Below are positions 60,449 to 64,000 of a stretch of DNA of 64,000 nucleotides, piece after piece (the stretch's first letter is position 1; each line of letters opens with the position of its first letter). The notes under the pieces were generated by a model that searched no databases, was not told where the DNA came from, and worked only from the letters and a program-made list of their open reading frames with translations. Origin of the DNA: Chitinophagaceae bacterium (GTDB lineage Bacteria > Bacteroidota > Bacteroidia > Chitinophagales > Chitinophagaceae); the NCBI GenBank assembly GCA_016720825.1, contig JADKJV010000010.1:62001-126000 (forward strand). Direction: 5' to 3'. The position numbers and the translations under genes were made by a program.

Positions 60449-62257
60449 ATGAAAACCAGATTCACTTCTTTTCTCCTTGCCTTATTCATATCATCAGGGA
60501 TACAATCACAAATAAACTGTTCCCAGACAGATTTAAACAATTATCCCGGTCAGTGGGTATGGGCCAAGGCCGGATATGGTTCCCAATGGCAGTACTGTGA
60601 TCCGATCCGGAAAGAACTGCAGCGCATCATACCGTCTGCCCTGCCGGGTTTACATTCCACCAACAGTATTGCTTTCGGGCAAGACCGGACTTTCTTTTTC
60701 AGCCCCAGTCCCAAATTCTATGAATGTTATTTAATGCTGCGGAAATATGAATGCCTGAAATCTTACAATAAAATCCAGCCCGAAGGCGAAACCGGGTGCT
60801 GGGCTTATTTTGTGATGAATTCCATCGAATCAGTAAACGCTTCCCTGCCGGGCTATGAAAACCTGTTAACAGCCGACAATTCATTTTTCAAAACGCACAC
60901 GGCCAATTTCTGGTTTGAAACAGACGCTGCGGGCAACCGGATACTTTACAGCAGCACGTCACCCGGCAAAAAAAATGTTGAAGGATATTTCTTTTCAGGG
61001 CGCCCGGGGATGCCTATACGTAAACTCAGTAAAAAAGAATTATACCAGGCTTATAAAATACATCATGATAAAAGACTGAATGAACAGGTAGCCAAATTCG
61101 AAAAACTCGTGGCCAGTGATGAAAAAAGTTACAATGCACAGAAAGCTTCCGGCAAAAACGATGGCACAAACTGGGCTGATATCCTGCGGCAGGACCAGGA
61201 ATATTTGGATAAATATTCTGCAGAAAAGAAAAACCTGAACAACTGGTACAGCCGGGTAATGGGCCAGCCCGGTTTGGATCAGCCGGCCATGATACAAAGG
61301 ATAGATGTTAATTTTTTTAAACCTGAATTACTGGAAGCTGCTTCAGACGGTCTTCCAGTTTGCGTGGATAACCCCGCGTTTTTTGACATCAAAAAACCGG
61401 CGGCTGAACCCCAGAGTATTTTTCTGTGGGCCAGGCGGCAGGACAGTGATGTCCCCAAGAAAAAATTTATGGATACATTCTACGGGCAGTTTAACCTGGA
61501 TGTACTCTGCAGGATGACCGGCGAAGCGCCAAAAAAACCAACTGGTATCAATACACTCAGCGGTTCAGAAACTGGTTTGAAATTAACCACACAAACTGAA
61601 CAGCAGCAAACCGGCATGCAGCATTTCGGTTTTGAAAACAGTAAGGCAGGACAATTCCCCAATGGCTGGCGGGGTATGACGAACACAAACGTCCAGTCAG
61701 TAGAAAACAAAAACCAGCTTACCATTTCCCAGAATGGATACTGGTATCCGCGGCAGTTCAATAAAGAAATCAAGGATGGCTTCTCCCTGGCATTTGACCT
61801 GGGCTGGCCCAAAGACATCACTTATTACAGCGGATTGTTTACAGTTACCCTTTCTGAAATCCCTTACGACAATGCTGCTGAAACTTACGACACCGAAACC
61901 AACCAGCGCCGCTATGGAACCTTTTATGATACCTATACCGGAAACTTCAACCGGATCGTTTGCTGGTTTGACCCGAACTGGAATAATGCAGGAACACTTA
62001 CAGTATATTCTTATGATAAAAGTGAAAACCTGATAATTAACAAGCGAATCAGCCTGCCCGGATTTTTAAAGAAAAAAAATGCGCATCACGTGGAGATGAA
62101 AAGGCGGGGCAATGCTTTGGTGGTGATCATAAATGGTAAAAATGAAGCCGAGATTGAAAGTGTGTTCCAGCCACAGGTGAAATACAACCTGTACACTTTC
62201 AGCAGGTATAAAGGCTCGGATGATAAAACGGATTTGTTCTTCCTGGGTGGTGATTGA
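60449..62257 (+). CDS. Secreted protein with C-terminal lectin-like domain, unknown function
   Basis: 602 residues with signal peptide MKTRFTSFLLALFISSGIQSQ. The N-terminal 350 residues match no family I know; the mature protein begins INCSQTDLNNYPGQWVWAK. A helical stretch (about 190-270, KKELYQAYKIHHDKRLNEQ) lies before the C-terminal domain (about 390-600, HFGFENSKAGQFPNGWRG, FNRIVCWFDPNWNN, HHVEMKRRGNALVVIINGKN), which has the look of a concanavalin-type beta-sandwich. It starts 5 bases after the family X gene, so it is co-transcribed with it. Confidence 0.75.
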   Translation: MKTRFTSFLLALFISSGIQSQINCSQTDLNNYPGQWVWAKAGYGSQWQYCDPIRKELQRIIPSALPGLHSTNSIAFGQDRTFFFSPSPKFYECYLMLRKYECLKSYNKIQPEGETGCWAYFVMNSIESVNASLPGYENLLTADNSFFKTHTANFWFETDAAGNRILYSSTSPGKKNVEGYFFSGRPGMPIRKLSKKELYQAYKIHHDKRLNEQVAKFEKLVASDEKSYNAQKASGKNDGTNWADILRQDQEYLDKYSAEKKNLNNWYSRVMGQPGLDQPAMIQRIDVNFFKPELLEAASDGLPVCVDNPAFFDIKKPAAEPQSIFLWARRQDSDVPKKKFMDTFYGQFNLDVLCRMTGEAPKKPTGINTLSGSETGLKLTTQTEQQQTGMQHFGFENSKAGQFPNGWRGMTNTNVQSVENKNQLTISQNGYWYPRQFNKEIKDGFSLAFDLGWPKDITYYSGLFTVTLSEIPYDNAAETYDTETNQRRYGTFYDTYTGNFNRIVCWFDPNWNNAGTLTVYSYDKSENLIINKRISLPGFLKKKNAHHVEMKRRGNALVVIINGKNEAEIESVFQPQVKYNLYTFSRYKGSDDKTDLFFLGGD

Positions 62258-62362
62258 TGTGAAGTATTGATTCCGGACAAAAGTCCCGGACGGTATTTAC
62301 CGGTTAACACAATGCCTTACCTTTAGGATGACATCACATCATCCTCATCCAGACATGCACCA

Positions 62363-62953
62363 ATGAAAAAACTATTCTTTGGATTCGTCCTGTTAACCGC
62401 TACCACCCTCCAGGCACAAATCGGAGTAAAAGCCGGATTGAACTTTGCCAATGTTACCAACGCGTCTATGATAAACCACAGCAGCCGATCCGGTTTTCAT
62501 ATCGGCGGTTTCCTGGGAACCGGATCAGGCAAGTTATTCGGGTTCCGCACGGAATTGATTTATTCCAGCCAGGGATATAATTACAAAAGCGGCACCAATA
62601 ACAATGATGTAAAACTGAACTATATCCTCCTGCCCCAGTTGTTTTGCCTGAACATCACCAAATACATACAAATCCAGGCGGGCGGCCAGGCTGCTTTCCT
62701 GCTCAGTGCGAGCAATGACAGCACCATGGGATCGGGTTCGATCCTGGACTATGCCAAAAGATTTGATTTCGGTTTAACCGGTGGATTTGAATTACACCCT
62801 ATCAAAAAATTCCTGATCGGCGCCCGTATCAATTACAGTTTCGGGAAAGTATACAAGGACCTGGCGCTGGGTATCCCCCGCCCTTCCTTCCTGGCCTATG
62901 AGGCAAAAAACAATGTGGTGCAGATTTTCGCCGGACTAAAACTTGGCAAATAA
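62363..62953 (+). CDS. Outer-membrane beta-barrel protein, PorT family
   Basis: 196 residues. Signal peptide MKKLFFGFVLLTATTLQAQ, then IGVKAGLNFANVTNAS, the usual opening of the Bacteroidota small beta-barrel (outer-membrane beta-barrel domain 2/PorT-like) family, and alternating strands ending NVVQIFAGLKLGK. Predicted eight-stranded barrel. Last of the cluster but separated by 105 bases from the lectin-like gene. Function unknown; distant from true PorT of the type IX system. Confidence 0.88.
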   Translation: MKKLFFGFVLLTATTLQAQIGVKAGLNFANVTNASMINHSSRSGFHIGGFLGTGSGKLFGFRTELIYSSQGYNYKSGTNNNDVKLNYILLPQLFCLNITKYIQIQAGGQAAFLLSASNDSTMGSGSILDYAKRFDFGLTGGFELHPIKKFLIGARINYSFGKVYKDLALGIPRPSFLAYEAKNNVVQIFAGLKLGK

Positions 62954-63028
62954 TTTTCCGGAAAAATTAACAGGGTTTTGGTATGGATTCTGAACCAGAC
63001 AGCATCCCTTTGCCGTTAACCACACACT

Positions 63029-63665
63029 ATGCGCCTGCTCAAGACCCTGCTATTTGCCCTGCTAGTTATTGTGTCAGTCTCCTGGCTGACCAACCAGCCC
63101 TGGTTTAAAAAATACAGGGACACCCACCAGCCTGCTGCCTTTGCATCACCGGCAAAGCCCAATAATCTGGCTAAGCTGAAATCCAAAGCGGATGAAGCCC
63201 GTTCGTTTGTAAAACAAAAAAAATACAATGAACAGATTTGTTTCCTGATTGAGATGAACCTCCTCAGGGCAAAACCGGTTCTTTATATACGACCTGAAAA
63301 AAGATTCTGTGATTAATGCCGGTCTCGTTGCCCATGGCAATTGTTTCCAGTACTGGCTGGAAGGCAGGAAATATAATAATGTAGTGGGCGGGGGTTGCAC
63401 TTCACTCGGCAGATACCGCATCGGCGGATCCTACCAGGGGAAATTCGGCTATTCATATAAACTCTACGGACTGGATACTTCAAACAACAATGCATTTGAA
63501 AGAACGGTGGTGCTTCATAGCCATAGTTGCGTACCGGAATCACCAACGGAAGATGAAATTTGCCAGAGTAATGGTTGTCCGACGGTGTCACCGGGGTTTT
63601 TAGAAGCGTTGAAACCGATTATCAACAGGTCGGGGAAGCCGGTGTTGTTGTGGATTTTTGAGTGA
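63029..63665 (+). CDS. Murein L,D-transpeptidase family protein (YkuD_2), frameshifted
   Basis: Signal-anchor N-terminus (MRLLKTLLFALLVIVSVSWLT), then QPWFKKYRDTH. The frame breaks at about 63260-63264 (AACCTCCTCAGG): dropping one C joins CFLIEMNL to SGQNRFFIYDLKKDSVINAG and gives about 211 residues. The C-terminal half has GLVAHGNCFQYW, RYRIGGSYQGKFGYSYKLYGLD and the catalytic-type Cys in QSNGCPTVSPGFLE, the pattern of the YkuD_2 group of murein L,D-transpeptidase-like proteins. It would act in the periplasm on peptidoglycan. As read the protein ends at 63316. Sequence error is likely. Confidence 0.8.
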
Positions 63666-63670
63666 ATACA

Positions 63671-63770
63671 TTTTACCACAAAGGCGGGCACGCAAAGTAA
63701 TGTACAAAGGACACAAAGGTTAAAACCCTTGTGTCCTTTGTGTTTTCTTTGTGATCCTTTGTGGTAAAAA
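63671..63770. repeat. Family B palindrome, copy 4
   Basis: TTTTACCACAAAGG on the left is complementary to CCTTTGTGGTAAAA on the right; inner words CAAAGGACACAAAGG and CCTTGTGTCCTTTGTG complete a long hairpin. It starts 6 bases after the L,D-transpeptidase stop and lies between convergent genes. Confidence 0.9.
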
Positions 63771-63773
63771 ATA

Positions 63774-64000
63774 CTACCCCAAAGATGCTTCCATCGTAAT
63801 CTCCGTATTCAGCAGTTTGCTGATCGGGCAATTCGCTTTAGCATCAGCTGCTGCAGCCGCAAATTGTTCAGCATTGATACCAGGTACCGTTGCTTTTACA
63901 ACCAGGTGGCTGTTGGTGATTGCACCGTTTTCCAGTGTGATGGTACATTTTGTATCAATGTTGTCGGGTGTGAAACCGGCGGCACCGAGTACAAAACTCA
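63774..64000 (-). CDS. OsmC-family protein, 3' part only
   Basis: The frame enters from the right edge and ends at the stop 63774-63776; 75 residues are visible. The visible end reads VLGAAGFTPDNIDTKCTITL, then AITNSHLVVKATVPGIN and KANCPISKLLNTEITMEASL. This matches the C-terminal half of OsmC/Ohr-type proteins, with the second catalytic Cys region as DAKANCPISK. Such proteins reduce organic hydroperoxides with a Cys pair. The first Cys is off the window, so activity is not confirmed here. Confidence 0.85.
   Translation of the reverse strand, partial: SFVLGAAGFTPDNIDTKCTITLENGAITNSHLVVKATVPGINAEQFAAAAADAKANCPISKLLNTEITMEASLG

Overview
The window comes from a member of the Bacteroidota, most likely the Chitinophagaceae or a close relative. 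The pointers are: two large surface proteins with type IX secretion 'gliding-motility-associated' C-termini (AFTPNGDG motif) and a PorP/SprF partner; promoters of the Bacteroidota type (TTTG, about 19 bases, TAnnTTTG), clearest before the DUF2795 gene and nrdJ; few Shine-Dalgarno sites; and a Bacteroidota-type geranylgeranylglyceryl phosphate synthase homologue. This is a chromosome. I see no plasmid, prophage, IS or CRISPR element.

Layout. 1-6.9 kb: two ABC ATPases, cobalamin adenosyltransferase, a DUF2795 protein, fabI, and pheT with a coiled-coil partner. 7-15.7 kb: zapA, rny, rplS, tatA, gatA, a lytic transglycosylase, pabB, an acidic disordered protein and purA. 15.8-25.3 kb (minus strand): an adhesin with SprB repeats and a damaged 5' end, a RelA/SpoT protein, then a second surface protein paired with PorP/SprF. 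25.5-30.5 kb: tRNA-Leu(UAG) and the proteostasis block tig-clpP-clpP2-clpX. 30.9-36.6 kb: a secreted protein, B12-dependent ribonucleotide reductase nrdJ, a long repeat-rich gap and the GGGP synthase homologue. 36.6-63.7 kb: an envelope and signalling region with three two-component systems, two secreted propeller clusters, an M28 peptidase, a papain-like protease followed by a TPR-caspase-like protein, dxs, a beta-barrel protein and an L,D-transpeptidase. The window ends inside an OsmC-family gene.

How parts fit together. Cobalamin adenosyltransferase makes the cofactor that NrdJ needs. Trigger factor, two ClpP paralogues and ClpX form one folding and degradation block. Two loci (36.6-44.0 kb and 53.3-60.4 kb) share one plan: a LuxR-type two-component system, a secreted protein with an N-terminal GIGT/RMRIKGNG module and a propeller body, and a member of an unrecognised secreted family, called family X here. 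This looks like a duplicated sensing and surface-display cassette.

Two features cut across the window. First, families of degenerate short-word repeats lie mostly directly 3' of genes and usually form long imperfect palindromes. In one family the core is inverted relative to its arms between the two copies. Second, at least seven genes are broken by small indels (rny, clpX, the acidic protein, the first adhesin, the TPR-caspase, one family X gene and the L,D-transpeptidase). Several lie in core genes or short homopolymers, so sequence or assembly error is the simplest explanation; they are annotated as broken genes with reconstructed extents.
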